Of a DNA stretch of 64,000 bases, positions 32,253-41,215 are shown in pieces. Source of the DNA: Streptomyces hygroscopicus subsp. hygroscopicus (GTDB taxonomy: Bacteria; Actinomycetota; Actinomycetes; Streptomycetales; Streptomycetaceae); assembly GCF_030269125.1 (NCBI RefSeq), contig NZ_BSSM01000008.1:186001-250000 (forward strand). The letters are read 5' to 3'. The position numbers and the translations under genes are program-made. Numbering within the stretch: position 1 is the stretch's first letter; each line of letters begins with the position of its first letter. A model generated the notes under the pieces. The model was not told the DNA's origin and made no database searches. It saw only the letters and a program-made list of their open reading frames with translations.

Positions 32253-32927
32253 GTGCGGCTGAGGTCCGAGGCGGCGGGGCGGGAGTCCGTGCGGCATCCG
32301 GTGTTCGCGCGGTACTACGCGCGATGCAGTGTCGGGGCGGAGACGCGGCTCGGCTTCGCCGGGGTGCGGGGGCGGCTGCTCGCGGGGCTGACGGGCCGGG
32401 TGATCGAGGTCGGCGCGGGAAACGGGCTGAACTTCGCCCGCTATCCGGCCACCGTCACGGAGGTCGTCGCCGTCGAGCCGGAGCCGCTGCTCGGGCGGCT
32501 GGCGCGGGAGGCGGCACGGCGCGCGTCGGTGCCGGTCGACGTCGTGCCCGGCGCGGCGGAGGCGCTGCCCGTCGGGAGCGAGGCGTTCGACGCGGTCGTG
32601 CTGTCCCTGGTCTTGTGCAGCGTGCACGACGTGGCGCGGGCACTGGGTGAGGTACGGCGGGTGCTCCGGCCGGGCGGGCAGGTGCGGTTCTTCGAGCACG
32701 GGCGGGGCGGGGGCCGGGCGATGAGGCTGACCCAGCACGCCCTCGACCGCACGGTGTGGCCCGCGCTCGCCGGGGGCTGCCACCTGGCCCGGGACCCGGT
32801 GGCCGCGCTGCGCTCCGCCGGCTTCGAACTCGGGCCGTACCGCAGCCTGCTGCTGCCCGAGCACGGGCCGAGGCTGCCCGCCTCGTACTGCGTGCTCGGG
32901 ACCGCCTGGCGTCCGGACGGCGGTTGA
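32253..32927 (+). CDS. Class I SAM-dependent methyltransferase
   Basis: A 224-residue methyltransferase with a Rossmann fold: motif I VIEVGAGNGLNFARYP near 50, acidic VVAVEPEPLLGRL near 72, motif II/III region FDAVVLSLVLCSVHD near 113, and RVLRPGGQVRFFEHGR near 137. The closest kinds are UbiE/phosphatidylethanolamine-like small-molecule methyltransferases; the substrate is not evident. GTG 32253 has GGGAGG at good spacing. It lies 43 bp after bioD but need not belong to biotin synthesis. Its stop abuts the convergent toxin gene with no gap. Confidence 0.82.
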   Translation: MRLRSEAAGRESVRHPVFARYYARCSVGAETRLGFAGVRGRLLAGLTGRVIEVGAGNGLNFARYPATVTEVVAVEPEPLLGRLAREAARRASVPVDVVPGAAEALPVGSEAFDAVVLSLVLCSVHDVARALGEVRRVLRPGGQVRFFEHGRGGGRAMRLTQHALDRTVWPALAGGCHLARDPVAALRSAGFELGPYRSLLLPEHGPRLPASYCVLGTAWRPDGG

Positions 32928-33314
32928 TCACAGGCTCCAGCGGCGCAGCTCCCGGGCGATGTCGTCCACGCTGGCCGCGCCGTCCTTCACCAACCGGGCG
33001 AGGTCGCGCACCTGCTCCGGCGTGGTGACGACCTTCGCGCCGCTGGCGATCAGATAGGCGTAGGCGACGGCGGAGGCGAACAACGCGTTGGAGCGCTCCA
33101 GCGCCGGCACGTGGATGAGCAGCTGGAGGAGGGCGGCGGCGCGCGCGTACGGCGTCTCGTACACCGGTACGCCGAATATCTCCGCCCGGTGCCGGGCGAC
33201 GGCGGCGATCAGCGCGCCCCAGTCGGTGACCTGCGGGTCCCCGGGGGTCTTCTGTTCGGCGAGCATGAGCAGCCAGGCGAGGTCGATGCTCAGCCCGTTC
33301 GGGGAATCGCTCAA
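32928..33314 (-). CDS. Fic/Doc-like toxin with degenerate active-site motif
   Basis: A 128-residue helical protein with the Doc-like layout: DLAWLLMLAEQKTPGDP, then ARAAALLQLLIHVPALERSN and AYAYLIASGAKVVTTPEQV. The Fic consensus H-x-F-x-(D/E)-G-N-x-R reads H-V-P-A-L-E-R-S-N: the His and an Asn remain, but Gly, Arg and the acidic pattern are lost. It is the usual 'toxin component' partner of the ribbon-helix-helix antitoxin upstream. TTG start 4 bp after the antitoxin stop, so coupled. Whether it AMPylates or phosphorylates anything is doubtful. Confidence 0.75.
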   Translation of the reverse strand: MSDSPNGLSIDLAWLLMLAEQKTPGDPQVTDWGALIAAVARHRAEIFGVPVYETPYARAAALLQLLIHVPALERSNALFASAVAYAYLIASGAKVVTTPEQVRDLARLVKDGAASVDDIARELRRWSL

Positions 33315-33318
33315 GGGA

Positions 33319-33561
33319 TCAGCTGCGTCCTTCGCGCGGAGCGGGGCCGCGCGACTCGGTGAACTCCTCGGCGAACACGGACTCGTACTGCTTCATGAAG
33401 TCGGCGGCGGCCTCCACGAACGTGCGGCCCGCCTCGCCGGTGTCCTGTCTGACCAGTTCCTCGATGTAGCGGTTGACACTCATCCCGCGGGCCAGCGCGC
33501 GCTCCCGCGCCGCGCGGGCGGTGCCCTCGTCCACGCGCACGTTCAGCTGGGTCTTCGCCAT
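33319..33561 (-). CDS. Ribbon-helix-helix antitoxin
   Basis: An 80-residue DNA-binding antitoxin. The N-terminal ribbon QLNVRVDEGTARAARERALA and the following helix MSVNRYIEELVRQD are classical for Arc/CopG-like folds. The C-terminal acidic tail (FMKQYESVFAEEFTESRG) would neutralise the toxin. It is the first gene of the module, and a repeat of GCTAGC lies directly upstream as probable auto-operator. ATG start. Confidence 0.85.
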   Translation of the reverse strand: MAKTQLNVRVDEGTARAARERALARGMSVNRYIEELVRQDTGEAGRTFVEAAADFMKQYESVFAEEFTESRGPAPREGRS

Positions 33562-33569
33562 GTCTCGAC

Positions 33570-33589
33570 GCTAGCGCCAGGGTGCTAGC
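33570..33589. promoter_or_regulatory. GCTAGC pair upstream of the toxin-antitoxin genes
   Basis: GCTAGC at 33570-33575 and 33584-33589, both self-complementary, 8 bases apart, starting 9 bp upstream of the antitoxin ATG. Confidence 0.5.
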
Positions 33590-33788
33590 AGGGGCAAGCT
33601 CCGACGGGGGCACCAGGGGGCGCACGGGCGCGTCCCGCGGGCCCGCCGGAGCGCCGCCCGCGCCGCGCCGGCAGGGTTCCGCAGGTCACCCCGCCGGCCC
33701 GCGCGTCGGCGCGGCCCCCGATTCCCCCGTGCCCCCGGTCACATTAGGCTCACCCAGGACAGCTCGAACCGGTGACCGGGAGGCGGTC

Positions 33789-34592
33789 TTGTCCACATCC
33801 GCTGCCGCACGGCACGCCCCCGGCCGCGTGCCGGGCGAGGGGACCGCGGCCCGCGCCCGCGGGCTGACCAAGGCCTACGGCGCGGGCGAGACCGCCGTAC
33901 TCGCGCTGGACTCGGTGGACGTGGACATCGCGCGGGGCCGGTTCACCGCCGTGATGGGGCCCTCGGGGTCCGGCAAGTCCACGCTGATGCACTGCCTGGC
34001 CGGGCTCGACACGGTGTCGGCCGGGCAGGTGTGGCTGGGCGACACCGAGATCACGGGGCTGCGGGAGCGGGAGCTGACCCGGCTGCGGCGGGACCGGATC
34101 GGGTTCATGTTCCAGTCGTTCAATCTCATCCCGACGCTGACCGCCGCCGAGAACATCACCCTGCCGATGGACATCGCGGGCCGGAAACCCGATCAGGCGT
34201 GGCTCGATCAGGTGATCGACACCCTCGGGTTGCGCGGAAGGCTCACGCACCGGCCCAGCCAGTTGTCCGGCGGCCAGCAGCAGCGCGTGGCGTGCGCGCG
34301 GGCACTGGCCTCCCGGCCCGAGCTGATCTTCGCCGACGAACCGACCGGAAACCTCGACTCGCGGGCCGGCCTCGAAGTGCTGGGCTTTCTGCGCGGCGCG
34401 GTGGACGACCTGGGACAGACCGTCGTCATGGTCACCCACGACCCGGGCGCCGCCGCCCACTCCGACCTGGTGCTCTTCCTCGCCGACGGGCGGATCGTGG
34501 ACGAGTTGGCCCGGCCGACGGCGGAGCGGGTGCTGGAGCGGATGAAGCGGTTCGACGGCGCCCGCGGCACGGGCGCCGCACGGGAGGACTGA
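33789..34592 (+). CDS. ABC transporter ATP-binding protein, MacB/LolD type
   Basis: A 267-residue ATPase: Walker A MGPSGSGKSTLMHCLAG near 55, Q-loop FMFQSFNLIPTLTAAEN near 105, signature QLSGGQQQRVACARALA near 155, Walker B ELIFADEPTGNLDSR near 178, and H-loop MVTHDPGAA near 213. The N-terminal 25 residues are a disordered Ala/Gly/Arg stretch. TTG at 33789 has GGGAGG 5 bases upstream; longer forms lack such a site. It pairs with the FtsX-type permease 4 bp downstream. Confidence 0.93.
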   Translation: MSTSAAARHAPGRVPGEGTAARARGLTKAYGAGETAVLALDSVDVDIARGRFTAVMGPSGSGKSTLMHCLAGLDTVSAGQVWLGDTEITGLRERELTRLRRDRIGFMFQSFNLIPTLTAAENITLPMDIAGRKPDQAWLDQVIDTLGLRGRLTHRPSQLSGGQQQRVACARALASRPELIFADEPTGNLDSRAGLEVLGFLRGAVDDLGQTVVMVTHDPGAAAHSDLVLFLADGRIVDELARPTAERVLERMKRFDGARGTGAARED

Positions 34593-34596
34593 CCCG

Positions 34597-37170
34597 GTGC
34601 TCAAGGCGACCCTGAGAAGCTTCCTCGCGCACAAGGGGCGGCTCGCGCTGTCGGCGCTGGCCGTGGTCCTGTCCGTGGCGTTCGTCGCGGGCAGCCTGAT
34701 CTTCTCCGACACCGTCACCCGCACGTTCGACCGGCTGTTCGCCTCCACCGCCGCCGACGTGACCGTGCAGCCGAAGCGTGACCTGATGTCCGCGCGGGCG
34801 AGCGGCGCGGTGGGAACCCTGCCCGCCGCGCTGCGGGAGAAGGTGGCACGCGCCGACGGGGTGGCGGCGGCACGCGCCGACGTGCAGGTGCAGAACATCG
34901 TGGTGGTCGACCACCGCGACCGCTCCATCAGCCCGACCAACGGCGCGCCCACCCTCGCCGGCTCCTGGTACCCGACCCGGCACAGTCCGGTGGAGCTGAC
35001 CTCCGGGCACGCCCCGCGTGGTCCCGGCGAGGCACTGCTCGACGCCGACACGGCCGGCAGGAGGCACGTGCGGATCGGCGACACGCTGACCGTGCAGGCG
35101 CAGCCCGGGACCTTCCCGGTGCGGGTCGTCGGGATCGCCACGTTCACCACGACCAACACGGGCGCGGCCCTGCTCTTCCTGGACCCGGCGGTGGCCGGGC
35201 ACCGCCTCCTCGGCTCGGACGCGCGGGCCACCGGCATCTCGGTGGACGCGGCCCCGGGCGTCTCCGACGCGCAGCTCAAGCACCGGGTCGTCGCGGCGCT
35301 CGGCGCGGCCGCGGCCGCCTACGACGTGCGGACCGCGGACGAGCAGGCCAAGTCGGCGGCGGCCAGCCTCGGCACGTTCCTGGACGTCGTCAAGTACGTC
35401 ATGCTGGGCTTCGCCGGGGTCGCTCTCCTGGTCGGCGTCTTCCTGATCGTCAACACCTTCTCCATGCTGATCGCCCAGCGCACCCGGGAGCTGGGCCTGC
35501 TGCGCGCGCTGGGCGCCGACCGGAAGCAGGTACGGCGCTCGGTGCTGACGGAGGCGCTGCTGCTGGGCCTGGTCGGCTCGACGCTCGGCCTCGCGGCCGG
35601 GATCGGGCTGGCGTACGGGCTGATCGGCCTCATGGGGGCGCTCGGGATGAACCTGAGCGCCGCGCAGATGGTGATCGGCTGGGGCACGCCCGCCGCCGCG
35701 TACCTCGTCGGGCTCGGTGTGACCTTCGTGGCGGCCTACCTGCCCGCCCGGCGCGCGGCGGCCGTCTCCCCCATGGCTGCGCTCGCGGACGCCGAGGTCG
35801 CCGGTGTGGGCAGGCCGCTGCGGGCGCGGGCGATCGCCGGCGCTGCGGTCGGGGCCGTGGGCGCGGCGGCGCTGGCCGGGTGCGCGGCGGCCACGAAGAC
35901 CGGGACCGCCGCCGTACTGCTGGGCATCGGCGTGGCGCTGACGCTGATCGCGACCGTCGTCGCCGGGCCGCTGCTGGTGCGGCCGGTGATCCGGGTGCTG
36001 GGCGCGGGCTTCCCCGCGCTGTTCGGCACGGTCGGCCGGATGAGCCAGCGCAACGCCCTGCGCAATCCCCGCCGTACCGGTGCCACGGCCGCCGCGCTGA
36101 TGGTGGGCCTGGCCCTGGTGGGCGGGATGTCGGTGGCGAGCGCGTCCATGTCGGCGTCGTTCGACCAGCAGATCGACCGGCGCCTCGGCGCCGACTTCAC
36201 GGTCCAGAACGCCAACTTCACCCCGTTCACCCGGCAGGTCGCCGACCGCGTGGCCGCGACCAGGGGGGCGGGGCTCGTCGTGGCGCAGCGGCTGACGCGG
36301 ATCGCGGTAGGGCTGCCCGACGGCGGCCGGGTCGAGACGGGCGCGGCCGGTTACGGCCCGGGGCTGGACGACGTCGTGCACCTCTCCTACGCGAAGGGCG
36401 GCTCGGCGGCCGCGCTGGCGGACGGGCACCTCGCCCTGGACGCGAGCTTCGCCGAGGACCACGGGGTGCGGCTCGGCAGCGTGCTCCCGGTGCGGTTCCC
36501 GGGGGGCCGCCGGGCCGAGCTGACGGTCGGCGCGCTCACCGAGCAGTCCACGACCGACGGCTTCGGCAACCAGGGCGGCGTCTTCTTCGGCCTCGGCACG
36601 CTGGAGCGGTACGCGCCCGGCGGGCAGGACTCCGCGCTGTACGTGAACGCCGCGCCCGGCACGCGGCCGCAGGACCTGCGCCCCCGGCTGGAGCAGGCGC
36701 TCAAGCCGTTCCCGCAGGTGCAGGTGCGCAACCAGAGCGACTACAAGAAGCTGGTGCACGACCAGATCAGCGTGCTGCTGTACCTGGTGTACGCGCTGCT
36801 GGGCCTGGCGATCGTCATCGCGGTGCTCGGTGTGGTCAACACCCTCGCCCTCTCGGTGGTGGAGCGCACCCGGGAGATCGGGCTGCTGCGCGCGATCGGT
36901 CTGGGGCGGCGGCAGTTGCGGCGGATGATCCGGCTGGAGTCGGTGGTGATCGCGGTGTTCGGCGCGGTGCTCGGGCTCGCCCTCGGCCTGGTGTGGGGCG
37001 TGTGCATGCAACAGGTGCTGGCGCTGCGCGGGCTGACGGCGTTCGCGATCCCCTGGGGCACCATCGTGGCGGTGGTGATCGGCTCCGCGGTGGTGGGTGT
37101 CGTGGCCGCCCTGCTGCCGGCGTTGCGGGCGTCGCGCATGAACGTGCTGGCGGCGATCGCCCACGAGTGA
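34597..37170 (+). CDS. FtsX-like ABC permease with two permease modules
   Basis: An 857-residue membrane protein with an N-terminal helix (GRLALSALAVVLSVAFVAGS) and a MacB-like extracytoplasmic domain at 45-240. The first FtsX module spans about 265-400 (MLGFAGVALLVGVFLIVNTF), then central helices around 415-470. A second extracytoplasmic domain covers about 500-720, and a second FtsX module lies at about 725-850 (LYLVYALLGLAIVIAVLGVV). Each module has the ERTREIGLLRAIG/QRTRELGLLRALG coupling motif. GTG start, 4 bp after the ATPase gene. Such MacB/Lol-like systems move lipoproteins or peptides, or work mechanically on the wall; the cargo is unknown. Confidence 0.92.
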   Translation: MLKATLRSFLAHKGRLALSALAVVLSVAFVAGSLIFSDTVTRTFDRLFASTAADVTVQPKRDLMSARASGAVGTLPAALREKVARADGVAAARADVQVQNIVVVDHRDRSISPTNGAPTLAGSWYPTRHSPVELTSGHAPRGPGEALLDADTAGRRHVRIGDTLTVQAQPGTFPVRVVGIATFTTTNTGAALLFLDPAVAGHRLLGSDARATGISVDAAPGVSDAQLKHRVVAALGAAAAAYDVRTADEQAKSAAASLGTFLDVVKYVMLGFAGVALLVGVFLIVNTFSMLIAQRTRELGLLRALGADRKQVRRSVLTEALLLGLVGSTLGLAAGIGLAYGLIGLMGALGMNLSAAQMVIGWGTPAAAYLVGLGVTFVAAYLPARRAAAVSPMAALADAEVAGVGRPLRARAIAGAAVGAVGAAALAGCAAATKTGTAAVLLGIGVALTLIATVVAGPLLVRPVIRVLGAGFPALFGTVGRMSQRNALRNPRRTGATAAALMVGLALVGGMSVASASMSASFDQQIDRRLGADFTVQNANFTPFTRQVADRVAATRGAGLVVAQRLTRIAVGLPDGGRVETGAAGYGPGLDDVVHLSYAKGGSAAALADGHLALDASFAEDHGVRLGSVLPVRFPGGRRAELTVGALTEQSTTDGFGNQGGVFFGLGTLERYAPGGQDSALYVNAAPGTRPQDLRPRLEQALKPFPQVQVRNQSDYKKLVHDQISVLLYLVYALLGLAIVIAVLGVVNTLALSVVERTREIGLLRAIGLGRRQLRRMIRLESVVIAVFGAVLGLALGLVWGVCMQQVLALRGLTAFAIPWGTIVAVVIGSAVVGVVAALLPALRASRMNVLAAIAHE

Positions 37171-37244
37171 CGGCGCGCGCACGCAGGACCGGACGTGATG
37201 CAATGTCAGCTGAAGGTCAATTCGCTTCTGGTTGAGGAGACTTC

Positions 37245-38129
37245 ATGCCGCGTCCGTTCCGCTTCGGGGTCAACATGCTCAGGCCCGCGTCCGCGGCCGA
37301 GTGGCGGGCCAAGTGCCGTCGCGCCGAGGAGCTGGGCTACGACGTGATCCTCGTCCCCGACCATCTCGGCTGGGTGGCGCCCTTCCCCGCGCTGGTCGCG
37401 GCGGCGCAGGCGACCGAGCGGGTCCGGGTCGGCACGCTCGTGCTCAACGCGGGCTTCTACAACCCGGCGCTGCTGGCCCGCGAGGTGGCGACCACGGACG
37501 CGCTCACCGGCGGACGCCTCGAACTCGGCCTCGGTACCGGCTATGTGCAGGAGGAACACGAGGCGGCCGGGCTGCCCTTCGGCTCCCCGGGTGAGCGGGT
37601 GGACCACCTGCGGCGCACCGTCGAGGAGTTGGACCGGCTGCTCGGCTCCCCGGAGTACCGGCCGCGCCCGGAGCAGACCCGGGTGCCGCTGCTGATCGCC
37701 GGCAACGGCGACCGGATGCTGCGGCTGACCGCCGAGCACGCCGACATCGCCGCCTTCCCGGGCGCCCGGACGGGGGACACGGGGGCGCTCGAACCGCTCA
37801 CCGCCGACGAGTTGGACGAACGGGTGGGCCGCTACAAGGAGTTGGCGGGCGGGCGGGCGGAGCCCGCCGAGCTGAGCCTGCTGATCCAGCAGGTCGCCGT
37901 CACCGACGACCCCGAGTCGGCGCTGAGGCCGGTGCTGGAGCGGCGGCCGGACCTGACCCTGGAGACCATGCCGGCGCTGCCCGTCATGCTCGTGGGTCCG
38001 CTGGAGGACGTCGTGGCGAAGGTCAGAGCGCAGCGCGCGCGGTACGGCTTCACCAACCTCACCGTCCTGGAGCCCCAGATGGAGGCGTTCGCGCCGGTGA
38101 TCGAACGGCTGCGCGCCGAGTCCGCATGA
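37245..38129 (+). CDS. LLM-class F420-dependent oxidoreductase
   Basis: A 294-residue TIM-barrel flavin/F420 oxidoreductase of the TIGR03621 type. FRFGVNMLRPASAAEWRAKC opens the protein. Cofactor-contacting segments are VGTLVLNAGFYNPALLARE near 64 and GGRLELGLGTGYVQEEHEAAG near 90 (split at the loop), with PLLIAGNGDRMLRLTAEHAD near 147. ATG has GAGGAG 7 bases upstream. It stands alone; the substrate is unknown, as for most Streptomyces members. Confidence 0.88.
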   Translation: MPRPFRFGVNMLRPASAAEWRAKCRRAEELGYDVILVPDHLGWVAPFPALVAAAQATERVRVGTLVLNAGFYNPALLAREVATTDALTGGRLELGLGTGYVQEEHEAAGLPFGSPGERVDHLRRTVEELDRLLGSPEYRPRPEQTRVPLLIAGNGDRMLRLTAEHADIAAFPGARTGDTGALEPLTADELDERVGRYKELAGGRAEPAELSLLIQQVAVTDDPESALRPVLERRPDLTLETMPALPVMLVGPLEDVVAKVRAQRARYGFTNLTVLEPQMEAFAPVIERLRAESA

Positions 38130-38174
38130 TGGAAACCCCGGCGCGCGGGGCACGGCCGCGGTCAGGGTGGCGGC

Positions 38175-38609
38175 ATGAACGAGTTGCGCGTACGCCCCGC
38201 CGCCCCCGCTGACCTCGACGCCGTGCTCGCGTTCTGGCGGACGGCCGCCGAGGGCACGAGCATCAGCGACGACAGCGCCGGCGTGGAGGGCCTGCTGGCG
38301 CGCGACCCGGAGGCGCTGATCGTGGCCGAGCGGGACGGCGAACTGGTCGGCACGGTGATCGCGGGTTTCGACGGCTGGCGCTGCCATCTCTACCGGCTCG
38401 CGGTGGCTCCCGAGCGGCGGCGGCAGGGCATCGCGAAGGCCCTGCTGGCCGCCGCCGAGGAGCGCTTCGGACGCCTCGGCGGACGGCGCGCCGACGCGAT
38501 GGTGCTGGTGCGCAACGAGCGGGCGAAGCACGCGTGGAGCGCCGCCGGGTACGGGCCCGAGGAGCAGTGGCGGCGCTGGGTCAAGCCGCTCACCGACCGG
38601 GTCGGCTGA
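38175..38609 (+). CDS. GNAT family N-acetyltransferase
   Basis: A 144-residue acetyltransferase. Acetyl-CoA loop RLAVAPERRRQGIAKALL near 75 (motif A, Arg-rich Q/RxxGxA) and C-terminal motif B region MVLVRNERAKHAWSAAGYGPE near 112 (broken here by the conserved turn). It is of RimI/PA4794-like small size. ATG start, 45 bp after the LLM gene, with no clear link to it. Acceptor unknown. Confidence 0.85.
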   Translation: MNELRVRPAAPADLDAVLAFWRTAAEGTSISDDSAGVEGLLARDPEALIVAERDGELVGTVIAGFDGWRCHLYRLAVAPERRRQGIAKALLAAAEERFGRLGGRRADAMVLVRNERAKHAWSAAGYGPEEQWRRWVKPLTDRVG

Positions 38610-38772
38610 GTCGTCCACAGGAATCGGGGGTTGCTTTGCCCATCCTTTACCCTGGAGGGAGCACTCGGTTCTCCGTGAGAGGTAGTGAGCGTCCGCCCAT
38701 GGGCGAGCCCCCCGGCCCGCGACACCGCGCGTCCCGTCGTCCCCTGTCCGATCATGGGACGGGGGTGACCCG

Positions 38773-40113
38773 ATGACCGAAGTGCTGCTCCTTCTGGTGG
38801 CGATCCTGCTGTCGCTGGCCTGCGGGGCGTTCGTGGCGGCGGAGTTCTCGCTGACCACGGTCGAGCGCGGCGAGCTGGAGCGGGCCGCCCGGCGCGGCGA
38901 GCGCGGCGCCGCAGGCGCCCTGAAGGCGGTACGGAACCTGACCTTCCAGCTCTCCGGCGCCCAGCTCGGCATCACGGTCACCAACCTGGTCGTCGGTATG
39001 CTCGCCGAACCCTCGATCGCCGGGCTGCTCGCCGGTCCGTTCCGGGCCCTGGGCCTGTCCGGCGGCGCGGCGCGTTCGGCCGCGCTGGTGCTCGGCACCG
39101 CGCTGTCCACCGTGTTCCTGATGGTCGTCGGCGAGCTGGTGCCCAAGAACTGGGCGATCTCCTCGCCGCTGGCCGTGGCCAAGAAGGTGGGCACCCCGCA
39201 GCGCTTGTTCAGCGCCGCCTTCCGGCCCTTCATCGCGCAGCTGAACAACACGGCCAACCATGTCGTGCGCCGGCTCGGCTTCGAGCCGGCCGAGGAGCTG
39301 GCCTCCGCGCGCGGACCGCAGGAGCTGGCCGCGCTCGCCCGGCACTCCGCCAAGGAGGGCGCGCTGGAGGCGGACACCGCCGAGCTGTTCGTGCGGACGC
39401 TGAACCTGGCCGACCTGACGGCGGAGAACGTGATGACCCCGCGCGTGCAGGTCATCGCCCTCGACGAGCAGGCGACCTGCGAGGACGTGGCCAACGCGAC
39501 CCGGGCGACGGGCCTGTCCCGCTTCCCGGTCTACCGGGGCAACCTGGACTCGGTCGTCGGCACCGTCCACATCAAGGACGTCCTGGCGGTGCCCGCCGAG
39601 CACCGCCGCCACCGCCGCGTCTCGCACCTGATGCGGGATCCGCTGCTGGTGCCCGAGTCCCTCACCGTCGACCGGCTCCTCGACCGGCTGTCGGGCCGCC
39701 GGACCATGGCCGTCGTCATAGACGAGTACGGCGGCACGGCGGGCGTGGCGACCCTGGAGGACATCGTCGAGGAGGTCGTCGGCGAGGTGCGCGACGAACA
39801 CGACCCGCACGAGACGCCCGACCTCGCCCCGGCCGGTGCGGACGAGAGCGGCCGGGCCCTGTACTCGGCCGACGGCGCCGCCCGCACCGACCAGCTCGCG
39901 CGCGTCGGGCTGCGGGTGCCCGACGGGCCGTACGAGACCCTGGCCGGGCTCGTCGCGACCGAGCTGGGCCGGATACCCGAGGTGGGCGACCGGATCGAGA
40001 TCGCGGGCTGGCGCCTTGACGTGGTGGACGCCTCGGGCCACCGCGCCGCCCGGGTGCTGCTGCACGCGCCCCTGGACGACGAGCGCGACGAGACGACGGA
40101 GGGGGCGCGATGA
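38773..40113 (+). CDS. CNNM/HlyC-CorC family membrane protein (long form)
   Basis: A 446-residue hemolysin/CorC-type protein linked to Mg2+/Co2+ homeostasis. The N-terminal CNNM membrane domain (about 1-195) has LLLVAILLSLACGAFVAAEF and LVLGTALSTVFLMVVGELVPKN (in part). Two CBS motifs follow (VMTPRVQVIALDEQAT near 218; HLMRDPLLVPESLTVDRLL near 280), with the DEYGGTAGVATLEDIVEEVVG signature near 317. A C-terminal CorC_HlyC domain occupies about 350-435. ATG start; the stop overlaps the second, shorter paralogue by 4 bp. Confidence 0.92.
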   Translation: MTEVLLLLVAILLSLACGAFVAAEFSLTTVERGELERAARRGERGAAGALKAVRNLTFQLSGAQLGITVTNLVVGMLAEPSIAGLLAGPFRALGLSGGAARSAALVLGTALSTVFLMVVGELVPKNWAISSPLAVAKKVGTPQRLFSAAFRPFIAQLNNTANHVVRRLGFEPAEELASARGPQELAALARHSAKEGALEADTAELFVRTLNLADLTAENVMTPRVQVIALDEQATCEDVANATRATGLSRFPVYRGNLDSVVGTVHIKDVLAVPAEHRRHRRVSHLMRDPLLVPESLTVDRLLDRLSGRRTMAVVIDEYGGTAGVATLEDIVEEVVGEVRDEHDPHETPDLAPAGADESGRALYSADGAARTDQLARVGLRVPDGPYETLAGLVATELGRIPEVGDRIEIAGWRLDVVDASGHRAARVLLHAPLDDERDETTEGAR

Positions 40114-41123
40114 CCGCCGTACAGCTGCTGATCGGTCTGGCCACCCTCGTGGTCAACGCCTTCTTCGTGGCCGGTGAGTTCGCGCTGATCTCGGTGCGCC
40201 GCTCGCAGATCGAGCCGCTCGCGCAGGAGGGCGACCGGCGGGCGAGGAGCGTGCTGTGGGGCCTGGAGCACGTCTCCGCGCTGCTGGCCACCGCCCAGCT
40301 CGGCATCACGCTGTGCACACTGGTCCTCGGTGTGGTCGCCGAGCCGGCCATCGCGCATCTGCTGGAGCCGGTGTTCCACGCCGTGGGCGTGCCGCTGGGC
40401 GTGGGCCATGCGGTGTCGTTCGTGATCGCGCTGGCCCTCGCGACGTATCTGCACATGCTGCTGGGCGAGATGGTGCCCAAGAACATCTCGCTCGCGGAGC
40501 CGGTGCGCGCGGCGCTGCTGCTGGGACCGCCGCTGGTCGCGCTCTCCCGGGCGCTGCGCCCGGTGATCTTCACGGTGAACGCCTTCGCCAACGGGCTGCT
40601 GAAGCTGCTGCGGGTGGAGGCCAGGAACGAGGTCGCGGCGACCTTCACGGACGCCCAGCTCGCCGAGATCGTCAAGGACGCGAGCGAGGCGGGCCTGATC
40701 GACGACCGGGCGCAGGAGCGGCTGCACGACGCCCTGGAGCTGGGCAGCCGCCCGGTGCAGGACGTGGTGGTGCCGTTGGAGCGGGTGGTGTACGCGCAGG
40801 TGGGCGTGACCCCCGAGCGGCTGGAGCGGCTGTCGGCGGAGTCGGGGTTCTCGCGGTTCCCGGTGGTCGACGAGGGCCGCAGGCTCGTCGGGTATCTGCA
40901 CGTCAAGGACGCGCTGGACGCCGCCCCGCGGCAGGCGCCGTTCGAGCTGCGGGACATGCGGCCCATCGCGCGGGTGCGGGCGGGCACGCCGCTGGACGAC
41001 GTGCTCACGGCGATGCGCGGCAGCCGCACCCATGTGGCCGCCGTGCTGGGCGACGACGGGCGGCTGGCGGGACTCGTGACCATGGAGGACGTGCTGCGGG
41101 AGCTGTTCGGACAGCCGGCCTGA
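40110..41123 (+). CDS. CNNM/HlyC-CorC family membrane protein (short form)
   Basis: A 337-residue paralogue of the preceding gene: CNNM domain (about 1-190; VVNAFFVAGEFALISVRRSQ, LHMLLGEMVPKNISLAEPV in part) and two CBS motifs to the end (VVPLERVVYAQVGVTP, MRPIARVRAGTPLDD, LVTMEDVLRELFG). It lacks the CorC_HlyC C-terminal domain present in its neighbour, so the pair may form a hetero-complex with one such domain. ATGA overlap ensures coupled translation. Confidence 0.9.
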   Translation: MTAVQLLIGLATLVVNAFFVAGEFALISVRRSQIEPLAQEGDRRARSVLWGLEHVSALLATAQLGITLCTLVLGVVAEPAIAHLLEPVFHAVGVPLGVGHAVSFVIALALATYLHMLLGEMVPKNISLAEPVRAALLLGPPLVALSRALRPVIFTVNAFANGLLKLLRVEARNEVAATFTDAQLAEIVKDASEAGLIDDRAQERLHDALELGSRPVQDVVVPLERVVYAQVGVTPERLERLSAESGFSRFPVVDEGRRLVGYLHVKDALDAAPRQAPFELRDMRPIARVRAGTPLDDVLTAMRGSRTHVAAVLGDDGRLAGLVTMEDVLRELFGQPA

Positions 41124-41215
41124 GCATCGCGTGTCCCCGGGTTCTCCCGCGCTCCCCCCTGTTGTCCACACCGACCGACCGACGGGTATGGAGCCGGGAT
41201 ACCATCGCTTCCGCC

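Noticed and set aside
34432..37203. 923-codon minus-strand frame opposite the FtsX-type permease
   Set aside because: His/Arg/Gln/Asp-rich nonsense composition typical of the complement of permease codons; no family motif.
37206..39494. 762-codon minus-strand frame across LLM, GNAT and CNNM genes
   Set aside because: Spans several clear plus-strand genes and intergenic DNA; shadow frame.
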